Of a stretch of 64,000 nucleotides of DNA, positions 1-8,114 are shown in pieces (positions within the stretch are counted from its first letter, which is position 1; each line of letters begins with the position of its first letter). The position numbers and the translations under genes were made by a program. The notes below the pieces were generated by a model. That model was not told where the DNA came from. It searched no databases and saw only the letters and a list, made by a program, of their open reading frames with translations. The DNA comes from Cupriavidus sp. Its GTDB lineage: Bacteria; Pseudomonadota; Gammaproteobacteria; Burkholderiales; Burkholderiaceae. The DNA lies in NCBI GenBank assembly GCA_031180665.1, contig JAPSLP010000001.1:186001-250000 (forward strand), read 5' to 3'.

Positions 1-4
1 CGAA

Positions 5-898
5 GTGCATGAGATTCTGGTGCCGCGGTGGGATAAATCCGATCCGGATTTTGATATTCCTCGAGCACTGTTAAACACCCTTGGTTTTCTGCGCAGTGAA
101 CCTATTCGCGCGGTAGCCGTAAAGGGAAGTGGCCCAGTACACGCGCGCGCCATCGGTGAAGGTGCCATCGTCGAAATATATCGCGACGCGATTGTTGTTG
201 CATCCCCATTTGCTGCGCGGGATCGCGGTTTTTTTAATAAATTTGGGCTGGCATGCAGTATATTGGGATTTGTTGGAATGGCGGTATTTTCCTATTTGAC
301 AATTTCCATGATGGCGCATTCAATATGGGAGGCTTTTGATATTTTTGGATTATTATTTTTGGTGTGTGCCGCCGGTCTGTTTTTGCTGGCGACTATCTGG
401 TTTTACCGCATGCTGGGACTGCCATCGGATTGGCCAATCTTGTTTAATCGCAAGACACGCCAGGTGACGTATTTTAAGGTCAATTTTCCAAGCTTGTTTA
501 GGTTCAATCGCCAAGTACCAGTCGAGATGGTTACGAGACCTTGGGATGAGGCAAAACTTCGTACCTATAGAAGTACACTATTTTTCGGAAAGACTTTTCG
601 TATCGTGCATCAGATGGCCTTGCTTTGGGGTGATCCGTTGAAACCGGAGGTCCTTAAGGACGTGGTTTTAATAGGCGATCCTGATATTGTGGATGACGGA
701 TGGAACTTGGCGTTATGGGAGCACATTCGGCAATACATGGAGGAAGGTGGCCCACCGTTGCGCCATGGCGAGACGTTGCGAAAGCCGCTAAATCCGAAGC
801 CTCCGCTTCAGTTCCCAAGAGATATTCGAGATGCCGCGGGAGGCGGGCCGCTCTCAGTCCATGAGGTGGATCCACTTGTCCACTCAACACCTCGCTAA
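5..898 (+). CDS. DUF6708-like membrane protein, copy 1 (possibly 5'-truncated by the window edge)
   Basis: A 297-residue reading frame opens with GTG at the window edge; the frame is still open before it, so the true start may lie upstream. Two hydrophobic segments lie at about residues 80-104 and 112-134. They are followed by the motif FNRKTRQVTYF (147-157), a PWD triplet near 179-181 and LWEHIRQYMEEG (237-248). The two other copies, at 1775 and 3101, share this order: membrane pair, (F/L)NRK-basic-aromatic, WD, then an LWE-IR-YMEEG-like helix. The set resembles the uncharacterised DUF6708 family, recalled from memory as often lying next to type VI secretion effector genes. The first 650 bases are visibly AT-richer than the rest of the window. 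A role as a membrane immunity or accessory protein is inference. Confidence 0.7.
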   Translation: MHEILVPRWDKSDPDFDIPRALLNTLGFLRSEPIRAVAVKGSGPVHARAIGEGAIVEIYRDAIVVASPFAARDRGFFNKFGLACSILGFVGMAVFSYLTISMMAHSIWEAFDIFGLLFLVCAAGLFLLATIWFYRMLGLPSDWPILFNRKTRQVTYFKVNFPSLFRFNRQVPVEMVTRPWDEAKLRTYRSTLFFGKTFRIVHQMALLWGDPLKPEVLKDVVLIGDPDIVDDGWNLALWEHIRQYMEEGGPPLRHGETLRKPLNPKPPLQFPRDIRDAAGGGPLSVHEVDPLVHSTPR

Positions 899-929
899 GT
901 ACGTCCAAGGCGGTAAGGTGGGAATACTG

Positions 930-1754
930 ATGGCGCTTCGCGGTGCGGTATTCTCGGCGGCTGTTGGCGCCGGTGCCGCAGTGGCGGACGGTACGAGGGA
1001 AGGCTTCCACCTTGCCGCCCAGCGCGTCTCCGAAGCCGTCGCCGCCGGCGAAGTGATCGCCGCGGCGAAGGGCACGCTGAAGCAGCAAGGCGACAAGGTC
1101 ACCCCGAAGCGCGCGGCCTGCCTGTCAGCCATGGAACCGCGCACCGTCGCCAACCGGATCGGCTATCCGCTCGTAGAGGATTTCTCCAAGGACGAGTTCC
1201 TTGCATTGACGTGCTTCCTCGATACCCCGGAAGGCCAGCGCATCCAGCAGGCGCGAGCCGCACGGCTGGCGTCGGGCAATCTCGTTTTCCGGCTGACGCC
1301 AGAGGAGTCCGCGCTTGTCGGCAAGTCCCTGTCGGCGCCCTTGGCGGCCAAGTGGTCGGCGGGCGCGGCCACGCAGCCGAACACGCTGCAGGCGATGCGT
1401 AAGGTGTTCGAGGAACAGCAGGCGATCTGCCGCAACGAGGAAACTTCGCCGCGGCCGACTGCATCTGCGCCGGTCAACTATCGGGAAGGGCTGCCGCCCA
1501 ATGTCGGCTGCTCGCAGCCGCGGCTGACCCTGGTCAGCGAACTGCCCGACAAGCCCGTATCGGTGACGGTACGGGTCTGGATCGGCGAGGATGGCTCGGT
1601 CGCCCGCACCGCGGTGGAAAAACCGTCGGGCTTCCAGCCGGTCGACAACGCGGCGCGCCGGGCGATGAACGGCATGCGTTGTTCATCTCGGGGTAGCGGC
1701 GCCCTGGTGCCGCTTACGACGACACAGGCGTTTGTGGTACGGGCAGGCGGCTAG
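930..1754 (+). CDS. TonB-C-domain-like exported protein, copy 1
   Basis: The 274-residue protein is read from ATG 930, with AAGGTGGG just upstream; an in-frame GTG at 918 is possible, and a longer frame from 831 would overlap the previous gene. Residues 1-20 form a weak signal-peptide-like stretch. Residues 28-110 are helical and include FLDTPEGQRI, reminiscent of DUF2059. Residues 185-274 resemble the TonB C-terminal fold: VTVRVWIGEDGS, then a proline-glycine turn and a DNAARRAMNGMRC helix. The proline-rich periplasm-spanning region of true TonB is absent, so energy transduction is unlikely. From residue 28 on it is nearly identical to the protein at 4060, while the N-terminus is unrelated. 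It sits between two DUF6708-like genes. Confidence 0.72.
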   Translation: MALRGAVFSAAVGAGAAVADGTREGFHLAAQRVSEAVAAGEVIAAAKGTLKQQGDKVTPKRAACLSAMEPRTVANRIGYPLVEDFSKDEFLALTCFLDTPEGQRIQQARAARLASGNLVFRLTPEESALVGKSLSAPLAAKWSAGAATQPNTLQAMRKVFEEQQAICRNEETSPRPTASAPVNYREGLPPNVGCSQPRLTLVSELPDKPVSVTVRVWIGEDGSVARTAVEKPSGFQPVDNAARRAMNGMRCSSRGSGALVPLTTTQAFVVRAGG

Positions 1755-1774
1755 CCAGGGGAGTCGCTGCGACA

Positions 1775-2896
1775 ATGTTCCCTCGTGAGTACGACTACTG
1801 GCGCAGCCGAGGCTCCATCGCTCGAAGCCGGGAACGCCTCGGTCTCAACGCTCAGCGATTGTGGAGCGTCAAGGAACGCCTGGATCAGGAGGGAGTGATT
1901 CTGCCAAGTCACTCCGTGTACGCCCAGAACGATGCCTACCTGGAGATGACCAATCCAGGTTGGGAATATCAATGGAAGTACGCGATGGCGGCAGCAACGG
2001 TATTGATATTCTGCCCGCCAGCCATCTGGGCCTGGTACAGCGTGGCCGTTCACCCCCTCTTGTTCGGAACCATTGTTCCATTCTTTTCTCCGCTTCCTTA
2101 CGAGTCCGATATGGCTCCGCTGTTTTGGGGAGGGTGGTTGTTGTTCTTCCCAATGGCAATCGGCGCGGCGACTCTCTTGATCATATTCTTTCACCATATG
2201 GCGGGCCGCACTGCGTTCTTTACGTACGCGCGCGGCCGGGTCCGCTTCAATCGCAAGACGCGAAAGGTCTATGTGCTGCGTCCCCGCTGCTGCGGTGGGA
2301 ACAAGGTATATGACTGGGACCGGCTATTGGCTGTGCTGGCTCCTGAGGGGAGGGCACCTAAGGATGGACAGATTCTGAAAGCACTGGCGCTATATCACCC
2401 ACCTGCCAATCCTGCCGACATGTCCGGTGAGGACGAGGACGTGATCTTTGTCGGGCCCACCATGCCTTCATACGAGTACATCGCAGGTCTGTGGGAATAC
2501 ATCCGCCTCTACATGGAAGAGGGGCCCACGGTTGAATACATCCCAAAGAACGCTCCAGAGGGGTATCGCGCCATTCCGAGGTACCTTCCCCCTGTCTATA
2601 CGACATTCTGCGGAATGCCGAGCGCTGAACAATACAAGCTTGAAATGCGCCCGGGCGTCATGGAGACCTTCTATCAGAAGCTGGGCCAGGCAACATGCCG
2701 CTGGCCGCGATTTCCGGCGGAGTGGCGAAGCGACTCCGGGATTGGCGAGCCGGAGGATCGGCCGGTGCAGACTGGGGCCGTGATGACGGCGATGGTCTAT
2801 CGCGCCAAGGGGAAACTGTCGAAGGACGACGAACTAACGTTCTTGCGTCATTGGGGTACGGAGGAAGCGCTGGCCCAAGCAACGGGATCCCCCTGA
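1775..2896 (+). CDS. DUF6708-like membrane protein, copy 2
   Basis: The 373-residue protein starts 20 bases after the TonB-like gene. Hydrophobic segments lie at about 68-92 and 117-141, followed by RFNRKTRKVYVLR (157-169), YDWD near 179-182 and LWEYIRLYMEEG at about 239-250. It carries a C-terminal extension of roughly 100 residues that the other two copies lack or replace. Base composition is intermediate between the AT-rich copies 1 and 3 and the chromosome average. The shared core with the genes at 5 and 3101 argues for ancient duplication with divergence rather than a recent copy. Function is unknown; an immunity or effector-associated membrane role is inferred from context only. Confidence 0.72.
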   Translation: MFPREYDYWRSRGSIARSRERLGLNAQRLWSVKERLDQEGVILPSHSVYAQNDAYLEMTNPGWEYQWKYAMAAATVLIFCPPAIWAWYSVAVHPLLFGTIVPFFSPLPYESDMAPLFWGGWLLFFPMAIGAATLLIIFFHHMAGRTAFFTYARGRVRFNRKTRKVYVLRPRCCGGNKVYDWDRLLAVLAPEGRAPKDGQILKALALYHPPANPADMSGEDEDVIFVGPTMPSYEYIAGLWEYIRLYMEEGPTVEYIPKNAPEGYRAIPRYLPPVYTTFCGMPSAEQYKLEMRPGVMETFYQKLGQATCRWPRFPAEWRSDSGIGEPEDRPVQTGAVMTAMVYRAKGKLSKDDELTFLRHWGTEEALAQATGSP

Positions 2897-2911
2897 GGAT
2901 AAGACAGATAG

Positions 2912-3099
2912 ATCTTGCTTACCGGAATTGTCATCGGGGTAGCAATCGTCCTGCTGATGGTGACGGGGCTGCTGGCATGGCTGGCGAACAATAAGATCCA
3001 GGATTGGTTGGAACGCAGCTACTGGGGACGCTGTCGAGCGAGAGATACGAGTCTGGGGAGATTGAGATGGCCCAGTTGCAGTTGGCCACTAAGGAATGA
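2912..3099 (+). pseudogene. Frameshifted remnant resembling the C-terminus of a VasX/BTH_I2691-type T6SS effector
   Basis: The frame opened by TTG 2915 encodes a strong transmembrane helix followed by NNKIQDWLERSYWG (about to base 3027). The coding sense then continues one base back in another frame as TLSSERYESGEIEMAQLQLA and ends at TGA 3097-3099. Hydrophobic helix, then an acidic/amide Q-x-W-x-R-C/S-x-F/W-G turn, is how I recall the C-terminus of VasX-like effectors. No start or upstream effector body is present, and an in-frame TAG at 2909 closes the frame. The stop overlaps the AAGGA ribosome site of the next gene. I read this as the 3' tail of an effector left behind by duplication of an effector-DUF6708 unit. 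Confidence 0.5.
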
Positions 3100-3100
3100 T

Positions 3101-4036
3101 ATGGATTTCACCGGGCTGATAACAAACCGATACAAGAAAAACAGGCAGATTGCAGAAGAGGAAAGGGGAAATCGGCTTTTTCAGAAGGAGCGTGCCTCGG
3201 ATCTGCTGAACTATGAGCTTGCGGTTATTAAAATAAATTCCACCTATTTGGAGGTTGTTGATCGATATTTTGATTCGCGAGGTGCGGTAACATTATTCTC
3301 GCTTATTGGTATTGCTTTGCCGACGTGGATGATTGTGTGGCTGACGTCCGTGATGCTGGAGACATACCGCGAGGGTCTCTATGATGGGGTCACTGCACTG
3401 GGAGTTAGTGCGTTTGTATTCACAATCAATTTTCCGCTTATCTGCTTTTGTGCATGGGCTGCGAGCAAGGAGCTGTGGCGGCTTACCCATTACCCGATTC
3501 GTCTGAATCGCAAAAATAGAACATTGTATGTTTTCCGGTTGGATGGAACGATTCTCACTGTTCCTTGGGATAGCGTTTTTTTTACACTCGGTAAATGTTC
3601 ATCAATGTATGGGAAAACGTGGGATATCCGAGCTTTGGTCCTGAACGAGGCGGACGGCACTGTCCGGGATGAGTTTGCGTTCTCGTTGGCTGGCGGCGAA
3701 AAAGCGCATTTGATCGACCATTGGGAGTTTCTGCGTCGATATATGGAGGATGGGCCCGCAAAATTGGTCAGGCAAATAGAATTTTGCATGCCCATCGATG
3801 GAGAGTATGAGAGCTTTAGATCTGGCATTGAGAGAATCTTTGCGCCGTATTCGGGACACCCATTCTTTTACTGGCTAATGTCTCCGTTCAATGTCGCATT
3901 GGCGTGCGTCCGCTGGATCGTAATGCGCAGCTGTACAGTGCCGGTGTGGCCGCGCGACATTGAGGACGCATGTCGGATCCATGAAGGCGATCCATTTGTT
4001 CGTGATTCACGTATTAATCCACTGGATCTTCGCTAG
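3101..4036 (+). CDS. DUF6708-like membrane protein, copy 3
   Basis: The start is ATG 3101, with AAGGA six bases upstream embedded in the end of the effector remnant; the longer TTG frame from 2915 joins unrelated sequence. The 311-residue protein has hydrophobic segments at about 64-86 and 101-122, IRLNRKNRTLYVFR (133-146), a PWD triplet shortly after, and a HWEFLRRYMEDG helix. Its C-terminal RDIEDACRIHEGDPF resembles the end of copy 1 (RDIRDAAGG...VDPLV), so copies 1 and 3 are closer to each other than to copy 2. It is the AT-richest gene in the window, consistent with horizontal origin. Function is unknown. Confidence 0.75.
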   Translation: MDFTGLITNRYKKNRQIAEEERGNRLFQKERASDLLNYELAVIKINSTYLEVVDRYFDSRGAVTLFSLIGIALPTWMIVWLTSVMLETYREGLYDGVTALGVSAFVFTINFPLICFCAWAASKELWRLTHYPIRLNRKNRTLYVFRLDGTILTVPWDSVFFTLGKCSSMYGKTWDIRALVLNEADGTVRDEFAFSLAGGEKAHLIDHWEFLRRYMEDGPAKLVRQIEFCMPIDGEYESFRSGIERIFAPYSGHPFFYWLMSPFNVALACVRWIVMRSCTVPVWPRDIEDACRIHEGDPFVRDSRINPLDLR

Positions 4037-4059
4037 TCATTGATCGCAAGCGCAACGCT

Positions 4060-4920
4060 ATGCCTTTCATAGATGCCGACCGCGCAAGCCGTGTTACCGC
4101 TGTCATAGTGCTTCTGTTTGGTGTGCTAAGCGGAGGCATTGCACATTGCGGCGAGATGTCAACGGCAGCCTTGGATCTTGCCGCCCAGCGCGTCTCCGAA
4201 GCCGTAGCCACCGGCGAAGTCATCCCCGCCGCAAGAGGCACGCTGAAGCAGCAAGGCGACAAGGTCCCGCCTCGACGCGCCGCCTGCCTGTCGGCGATGG
4301 AACCGCGCACCGTCGCCAACCGGATCGGCTATCCGCTCGCAGAGGATTCTTCGAAGGAGGAGTTCCTCGCCCTAATGCGCTTCCTCGATACCCCGGAAGG
4401 CCAGCGCATCCAGCAGGCGCGAGCCGCACGGCTGGCGTCGGGCAATCTCGTTTTCCGGCTGACGCCAGAGGAGTCCGCGCTTGTCGGCAAGTCCCTGCCG
4501 GCACCCTTGGCGGCCAAGTGGTCGGCGGGCGCGGCCACGCAGCCGAACACGCTGCAGGCGATGCGTAAGGTGTTCGAGGAACAGCAGGCGATCTGCCGCA
4601 AAGAGGAAACTTCGCCGCGGCCGACGGCATCTGCGCCGGTCAACTATCGGGAAGGGCTGCCGCCCAATGTCGGCTGCTCGCAGCCGCGGCTGACCCTGGT
4701 CAGCGAGCTGCCCGACAAGCCGGTGTCGGTGACGGTGCGCGTGTGGATCGGTGAGGACGGTTCGGCGGCCCGCACCGCGCTGGAAAAGCCGTCCGGATTC
4801 CAGCCCGTGGACAACGCAGCGCGCAGGGCGATGAACGGGATGCGGTGCTCGGCGCGCGGTAGCGGTGTACTCGTGCCGTTCACGACGACGCAATCGTTCG
4901 TCGTACAGGCCGGAGGGTAG
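4060..4920 (+). CDS. TonB-C-domain-like exported protein, copy 2
   Basis: The 286-residue protein begins 23 bases after the DUF6708-like gene. Residues 10-29 (RVTAVIVLLFGVLSGGIAHC) give a clearer signal peptide or membrane anchor than copy 1 has. From residue 39 it parallels the gene at 930 almost residue for residue: AAQRVSEAV, FLDTPEGQRI, NYREGLPPNVGCSQPRL, VTVRVWIGEDGS and ARRAMNGMRC. Stretches of over 100 bases are identical in DNA, while the first 35 codons differ completely. This indicates recent duplication or gene conversion limited to the mature domain. There is no proline-rich spacer. It ends the array; a LysR gene follows convergently. Confidence 0.75.
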   Translation: MPFIDADRASRVTAVIVLLFGVLSGGIAHCGEMSTAALDLAAQRVSEAVATGEVIPAARGTLKQQGDKVPPRRAACLSAMEPRTVANRIGYPLAEDSSKEEFLALMRFLDTPEGQRIQQARAARLASGNLVFRLTPEESALVGKSLPAPLAAKWSAGAATQPNTLQAMRKVFEEQQAICRKEETSPRPTASAPVNYREGLPPNVGCSQPRLTLVSELPDKPVSVTVRVWIGEDGSAARTALEKPSGFQPVDNAARRAMNGMRCSARGSGVLVPFTTTQSFVVQAGG

Positions 4921-4942
4921 GGCGGCTCATGAGGGCGCCCCC

Positions 4943-5857
4943 CTACAACGTCGTCCTCTTCCCTTCCCGATCCATCTCATACACCTTGTGTTCTCCCAGC
5001 CGGCGCTTCAACCACAGCCCTGCCTTGCCGAGTACATGCGCCTTCGCCCAGATCAGGTCCACGCCGACCAGCCAGTCGGTGTACGGATAAGCGGTCAGCG
5101 GCAATTCCACCAACTCACCTGAAGCCAGCTCCGAGAGGATCAACTGTCGCGGCAGCGTGGTCCAGCCCAGACCCGTGCGTGCCAGTTCGAGCAGCGCCGC
5201 GTAGCTCTCCGCCTGCCAGCATCGCGTCGCATCGAGGTATTCGCTGCTGGGCAGCTTGTGGTTGTGTCCGCTGAATACGAGGCGCCGATGCGCGCGCAGG
5301 TCGGCGAAGTCGACGCGGTTCAGCTTCGAAAGAGGATGGTCGCGGTGCGCGACATGCGACAGGATCAGCTTGCCCATCTGCGCGAAACCCAGATCGCGGG
5401 GGTACGCCGGCTGCGAGAACGCGATGCCCAGGTCCGCTTCGCCGCGCGCGAGCAGTTCGGCGACATCGCCATGCAGCGGGTGCCGAATCTGCAGGTCCAC
5501 ATGCGGAAAGCGTTCGGCGAAGTCCCGTAGCGGCGGCATCAAGGTCGAGTAGGGGACCTCGATCGCCAGCGTCAGCGCCGGTTCGACGCGCTCGCCGAGC
5601 TCGTTGGCATGCGCCTCCAGTTGCAGGCAGCGCTCGAGTACCAGTTCGGCTTCGTTGCGCAGCTTTTCTCCGGCCGGTGTCAGCGTCGACGCCTTGCCGC
5701 CGCGCTCGAACAGCACCAGGCCGAGGTCGGCCTCCAGATTGGCGATCGCGGTGCTGACCGCGGACTGCGTCTTGCGCAGTTGCCGGGCCGCGGCCGAGAA
5801 CGAGCCGGTGCTGGCCACCAGGGTGAACATTTCCAGCTGATCGAGCGAATAGCGCAT
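4943..5857 (-). CDS. LysR-family transcriptional regulator, probable regulator of the purine permease/deaminase genes
   Basis: This 304-residue protein has an N-terminal winged helix-turn-helix (about 1-60: LDQLEMFTLVASTGSFSAAA, then RKTQSAVSTAIANLE). A LysR-type effector-binding domain follows from about 90 to 290. It is transcribed divergently from the NCS2 permease across a 149-base gap, the classic layout for a LysR regulator and its target. The gap contains an AT-rich tract, ATCAAAAAAATCGAT, that could form part of a T-N11-A site. The ligand is not evident; a purine or purine-breakdown product is inferred from the neighbours. Confidence 0.88.
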   Translation of the reverse strand: MRYSLDQLEMFTLVASTGSFSAAARQLRKTQSAVSTAIANLEADLGLVLFERGGKASTLTPAGEKLRNEAELVLERCLQLEAHANELGERVEPALTLAIEVPYSTLMPPLRDFAERFPHVDLQIRHPLHGDVAELLARGEADLGIAFSQPAYPRDLGFAQMGKLILSHVAHRDHPLSKLNRVDFADLRAHRRLVFSGHNHKLPSSEYLDATRCWQAESYAALLELARTGLGWTTLPRQLILSELASGELVELPLTAYPYTDWLVGVDLIWAKAHVLGKAGLWLKRRLGEHKVYEMDREGKRTTL

Positions 5858-6006
5858 CGCCGCCTGACTCCTGCCCGTCGAAAACTGCCTATCAAAAAAA
5901 TCGATGGCTGCCGATTTGGCCCGCCGCGCAAACCCGCCGGATTATGGCGCACCGATCCGGCCGGCGCAAAAAGCGCGGGACCACAGACCAGGCGGAGGAG
6001 ACCACG

Positions 6007-7455
6007 ATGAATTCGCAGCAGCAGACGGGACCAGAACCGATGCCGCAGGAGCCCGCCGCCCACATGGCCGCTCTCTCGGCCGCTCCCTCGGCCGCTCCCT
6101 CGGCCGACCAACCAGCCGTCCACCCCGTCGATCAACGATTGCCCTTGCGGCAGCTGGCCAGCTTCGGCCTCCAGCACGTGCTGGTGATGTACGCGGGCGC
6201 CGTCGCCGTGCCGTTGATTCTTGGCAGCGCGCTGGGCCTGACCCAGCAGCAGATGGTCACGTTGATCAACGCGAATCTGCTGACCTCGGGCATCGCGACG
6301 CTGATCCAGACGTTGGGCTTCTGGCGCTTTGGCGCGCGACTGCCGCTGATCCAGGGTTGTTCGTTTATCGCGATCGCGCCGATGATCCTGATCGGCCAGC
6401 AATACGGGCTCAGCCACGTGTTCGGTGCGGTGATCGCGGCCGGCGCGCTGACCATCGCGATTGCGCCGCTGTTCAGCCGGCTGCTGCGCTGGTTTCCGCC
6501 GGTGGTGATCGGCAGCCTGATCGTGATCATCGGTGTCACGCTGATGCCCGCGGCGGCGATCTGGCTGGGCGGCGGCAATCCCGCCGCGCCCGACTTCGGC
6601 GCGACGCCCAACCTGTTGCTTGGCCTGGCGACGATCGCCATCACGCTGTTCGTCTACGCGCGCTTTTCTGGATTCATCGGTAATCTGTCGGTGCTGATCG
6701 GCCTGCTGGCGGGCACCGCGATCGCGATGGCCTGTGGCATGACCAGCTTTGACGCGGTCGGGCACGCCGCGTGGTTCGAGATCAGCCCGCCGTTCGCGTT
6801 CGGCGCGCCGTCGTTCGCGCCGATGCCGACGCTGGTGATGCTGCTGGCGATGCTGGTGATCATGGCCGAGACCACCGGCAATGTGCTGGCGATCGGCACC
6901 ATCGTCGGTCGGCCGTCGACGCAGCGCACGCTCGGCGATGCCTTCCGAGCCGATGGGCTGTCGACCATGCTCGGCGGCGTCTTCAACAGCTTTCCCTATA
7001 ACGCCTTCACGCAGAACACCGGGCTGATCGCGCTTTCCAACGTCAAGAGCCGCTATGTGGTGGCATCGGCGGGCGCCATCATGGTGCTGATGGGTCTGTT
7101 CCCAAAGCTTGGCGCGCTGATTGCTTCGGTACCGCGGCCGGTGCTGGGCGGTTGCGCGGTCGTGATGTTCGGCATGACGACGGTGGCCGGCATCCAGGAG
7201 CTGTCACGGGTGAAATTCGACGGCACGCGCAACGCGATCATCGTCGCGGTGTCCGTCAGTGTCGGCGTGCTGCCGATGTCGCTGCCGGCGCTGTTCGAGC
7301 GCGTCGAAGGGCCGTTGAAGCTGGTGCTCGACAGCGGCATCTTTCTCGGGGCGATCACGGCCGTGCTGCTGAACCTGCTGCTCAACCGCGGCACGTCGCA
7401 AGCTGCGGCGCTCGACAGCGAGCATGCCGACGCCGTCGCCACCAGCCAGCCTTGA
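6007..7455 (+). CDS. NCS2-family purine (xanthine/uracil-type) permease
   Basis: This 482-residue inner-membrane symporter takes up nucleobases, probably purines, with protons. The start is ATG 6007 behind GGCGGAGGAG; the frame open from 5944 is too early. After a low-complexity Ala/Ser/Pro N-terminus (about 1-40, including a 12-bp tandem repeat) come many transmembrane helices beginning LASFGLQHVLVMYAGAVAVP. The family motif is visible as QNTGLIALSNVKSRYV. The C-terminal half (VPRPVLGGCAVVMFGM) matches the xanthine/urate branch better than UraA. The downstream deaminase suggests guanine or xanthine as substrate. Exact specificity cannot be read from the sequence. Confidence 0.88.
   Translation: MNSQQQTGPEPMPQEPAAHMAALSAAPSAAPSADQPAVHPVDQRLPLRQLASFGLQHVLVMYAGAVAVPLILGSALGLTQQQMVTLINANLLTSGIATLIQTLGFWRFGARLPLIQGCSFIAIAPMILIGQQYGLSHVFGAVIAAGALTIAIAPLFSRLLRWFPPVVIGSLIVIIGVTLMPAAAIWLGGGNPAAPDFGATPNLLLGLATIAITLFVYARFSGFIGNLSVLIGLLAGTAIAMACGMTSFDAVGHAAWFEISPPFAFGAPSFAPMPTLVMLLAMLVIMAETTGNVLAIGTIVGRPSTQRTLGDAFRADGLSTMLGGVFNSFPYNAFTQNTGLIALSNVKSRYVVASAGAIMVLMGLFPKLGALIASVPRPVLGGCAVVMFGMTTVAGIQELSRVKFDGTRNAIIVAVSVSVGVLPMSLPALFERVEGPLKLVLDSGIFLGAITAVLLNLLLNRGTSQAAALDSEHADAVATSQP
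6067..6102 (+). repeat. 12-bp tandem repeat in the NCS2 permease N-terminus
   Basis: Three units of GCCGCTCYCTCG encode AALS-AAPS-AAPS. The unit is a multiple of three, so copy number can change without a frameshift. It lies in the cytoplasmic N-terminal tail ahead of the first helix. Confidence 0.85.
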
Positions 7456-7526
7456 TCCCGACGCGGCCATGTCGGCCGCCATCGCATCGCGCCACCAGGG
7501 CGCCTACTTCGCAGGAGAATCGTCCG

Positions 7527-8057
7527 ATGCCAGCCATCGACACCCAGACCCACATCCACAGCCACATCACCACGGACAAGCTGACCGAGCTCGATCTCCG
7601 GCTGCTGCGCCAGTCGATCGCGCTGGCGGAGGAATCGAAGCAGAACGGCCGCCATCCCTTCGCCGCCATCGTGGCCGACGAGCACGGCAATATCGTCGCC
7701 TCGGCGGGCAACAACTCGATGCCGCCGCAGGGCGATCCGACCCAGCATGCGGAGCTTGCCGCGGCGGCGCTGGCCGCCAAGCGCCTGAGCCCCGAGCAAC
7801 TGGCCCGCTGCACGCTGTACACCAGCGCCGAGCCCTGCTGCATGTGCGCCGGCGCGATCTACTGGTGCAATATCGGCCGCGTGGTCTATGCGCTGTCGGA
7901 GCACACGTTGCTCGGACTGACCGGCGACCATCCGGAGAACCCGACCTTCTCGCTGCCATGCCGCGAGGTGTTCGTCCGGGGGCAGCGTCATATCGAGGTG
8001 CACGGCCCGATGCTGGAAGATGAGGCCGCGCGCTCCCATACTGGGTTCTGGAAGTAA
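7527..8057 (+). CDS. Nucleoside/nucleobase deaminase, guanine deaminase-like (CMP/dCMP deaminase fold)
   Basis: The 176-residue enzyme carries the zinc-deaminase signature: HAE at 74-76 (H74 ligand, E76 proton shuttle) and PCCMC at 103-107 with C104 and C107 as the other zinc ligands. The length and the YTSAEPCCMC-AGAIYWCNIGRVVYAL context match Bacillus-type guanine deaminase and related nucleoside deaminases rather than TadA. The start is ATG 7527 with GCAGGAG upstream. It lies 71 bases after the purine permease and is probably cotranscribed, giving uptake followed by deamination (guanine to xanthine as the best guess). Cytosine or another base as substrate cannot be excluded. Confidence 0.82.
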   Translation: MPAIDTQTHIHSHITTDKLTELDLRLLRQSIALAEESKQNGRHPFAAIVADEHGNIVASAGNNSMPPQGDPTQHAELAAAALAAKRLSPEQLARCTLYTSAEPCCMCAGAIYWCNIGRVVYALSEHTLLGLTGDHPENPTFSLPCREVFVRGQRHIEVHGPMLEDEAARSHTGFWK

Positions 8058-8114
8058 GGCGGGGCAGGGTCCTCGCGCTTGCTACTGTTTGTCACCGTAG
8101 TCAGCGGAGGCACC

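Noticed and set aside
2915-3100. N-terminal extension of the DUF6708 copy 3 gene from TTG 2915
   Set aside because: The extension joins an effector-like tail to an out-of-frame stretch, whereas ATG 3101 has an ideal AAGGA site and matches the other copies.
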